The notes under the pieces are model-generated. The model made no database searches, was not told the origin of the DNA, and worked only from the letters and a program-made list of their open reading frames with translations. Position numbers and translations under genes: made by a program. From contig JASEHP010000082.1 of the NCBI GenBank assembly GCA_030018605.1, positions 1 to 7,152 on the forward strand: a stretch of DNA of 7,152 bases, written 5' to 3'. Source of the stretch: Thermodesulfovibrionales bacterium (GTDB taxonomy: Bacteria > Nitrospirota > Thermodesulfovibrionia > Thermodesulfovibrionales > UBA1546). Shown here piece by piece: positions 6,501 to 7,152 of the stretch. Each line of letters begins with the position of its first letter. Position 1 is the stretch's first letter.

Positions 6501-6570
6501 AGTTCACAGTTGACAGTTCACAGAAATACATCTTTTGCCGTGAACAGTGAACCGTGAACGGTGAACTGTC
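6501..6570. repeat. Palindromic array of 7-bp repeats between glnA and xerD
   Basis: Left arm: GTTCACA, GTTGACA, GTTCACA at 6502-6522. Right arm: four units GTGAACA, GTGAACC, GTGAACG and GTGAACT at 6540-6567, then GTC. The arms are complementary: 6501-6523 pairs with 6545-6567 at 19 of 23 positions, around a 21-nt loop. In a shifted register, 6512-6521 pairs perfectly with 6561-6570 (10 bp). The array fills nearly the whole 79-bp gap between the glnA stop and the xerD ATG. Read on the minus strand, the hairpin is followed by TTTT (6501-6498). It may therefore act as a weak terminator or RNA-stabilising structure after glnA. It looks like a dispersed palindromic element rather than part of either gene; that it occurs elsewhere in the genome is inference. 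Confidence 0.85.
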
Positions 6571-6572
6571 TG

Positions 6573-7152
6573 CTAAATATCCAGATATTTTTCAAGCTCC
6601 CACTCTGTTACCTGCATTTTAAATTCATTCCACTCTTTTGTTTTTATGTGAATATACCTTTTGTAAAGGTGTTTCCCAAGAACCTCCTGAAGCAACCTGT
6701 TGCCTTTCATCTCAGTTATTGCCTCATATAAAGATGAAGGCAGCGTTTCTATATTCCTTGATGCAAGCTTTTCCTCATCAAATCTGTACAAATCCTCCTC
6801 AACAGGTTCTGATAATTTCAGATTCTTCCTAATCCCGTCAAGTCCTGTTGCGAGCATCACCGCAAATGCAAGATATGGGTTACATGCCGGGTCAGGACAT
6901 CTTAGCTCAATTCGCGCCGAATTAGGTTTATCCTCAAACCAGTGAGGAACTCTGATAAGTGAAGACCTATTTGTCCTTGCCCATGAAATATACACAGGCG
7001 CTTCAAATCCCGTTACAAGTCTTTTATACGAATTGACTGTCGGGCATAAAACCGCTGTCATGCCCTTGATGTGATTCAATTGCCCTGCAATAAAAATTAG
7101 GTAATTATAAACGATTTGGCACCGTATTACATAGATTTTGAACCAATATAGC
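6573..7152 (-). CDS. glnA: Glutamine synthetase type I, C-terminal part (partial at window edge or truncated)
   Basis: Glutamine synthetase joins ammonia to glutamate using ATP. The recognisable part, from FIAGQL through NHIKGMTAV to the TAG at 6573, matches roughly the last 175 residues of a protein usually near 440-470. Signature segments are PTVNSYKRLV, EAPVYISWARTNRSSLIRVP, and ARIELRCPDPACNPYLAF with GLDGI. The ending (EWELEKY) resembles the Bacillus-like GSI-alpha form more than the E. coli one. A Tyr in DLYRF lies near the adenylylation Tyr of GSI-beta enzymes, but modification cannot be assumed. The frame stays open to the window edge. The codons upstream of about 7094 (reading YVIRCQIVYNYLI and further) do not resemble the expected metal-binding and LSE-type segment. 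The gene may be broken, interrupted or misassembled there. The TTG at 7079 is an internal Leu codon, not a start. It lies just upstream of the repeat array and xerD. Confidence 0.85.
   Translation of the reverse strand, partial: LYWFKIYVIRCQIVYNYLIFIAGQLNHIKGMTAVLCPTVNSYKRLVTGFEAPVYISWARTNRSSLIRVPHWFEDKPNSARIELRCPDPACNPYLAFAVMLATGLDGIRKNLKLSEPVEEDLYRFDEEKLASRNIETLPSSLYEAITEMKGNRLLQEVLGKHLYKRYIHIKTKEWNEFKMQVTEWELEKYLDI

Noticed and set aside
6501..6570. CRISPR array or dif site beside xerD
   Set aside because: Units are 7 bp with no spacers, unlike CRISPR, and the sequence lacks the two 11-bp Xer arms around a 6-bp centre expected of dif.
6575..6590. AAATATC/GATATTT inverted repeat at the glnA stop
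   Set aside because: It is the coding sequence for the last residues (KYLDI) and lacks GC content or a T-run; likely chance.

Overview
The window reads as a piece of chromosome from an anaerobic or microaerobic Gram-negative (diderm) bacterium of moderate to low GC. It has a lipid A acyltransferase, a c-type-haem sensor domain, a small [4Fe-4S] ferredoxin next to an iron-sulfur flavoprotein, a Lon-like protease with a coiled-coil insert, and XerD. The mix would suit a Nitrospirota (Thermodesulfovibrionia-like) or Desulfobacterota genome. That placement is inference from gene content, not from a marker gene.

Layout: Genes at 109-2238 lie on the plus strand and genes at 2228-7152 on the minus strand, so the two halves converge and overlap by 11 bp. 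The plus half starts with a membrane diguanylate cyclase whose periplasmic sensor carries a CxxCH haem motif. It is followed by a well-formed sigma70-type promoter with a palindrome in its spacer. That promoter would drive a two-gene unit of ferredoxin and iron-sulfur flavoprotein, a natural electron donor and acceptor pair. The minus half reads, in transcription order: the C-terminal part of type I glutamine synthetase (entering from the right edge), a palindromic array of 7-bp repeats, xerD, a Lon-like protease, and an LpxL/HtrB-type acyltransferase whose start overlaps the protease stop (ATGA).

Function: The plus half looks redox-related, with a haem sensor controlling c-di-GMP beside a small electron-transfer pair. 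The minus half is mostly housekeeping: nitrogen assimilation, chromosome dimer resolution, proteolysis and outer-membrane lipid maturation.

The items I would look at first are the 7-bp repeat palindrome between glnA and xerD, the abrupt loss of glutamine synthetase similarity about 60 bp from the right edge, the atypical nucleotide-binding site of the Lon-like protease, the promoter-spacer palindrome, and the hairpin-coded tail of the ferredoxin. I see no complete novel system, no CRISPR array, no RNA gene and no insertion sequence. No gene-free stretch exceeds about 110 bp.
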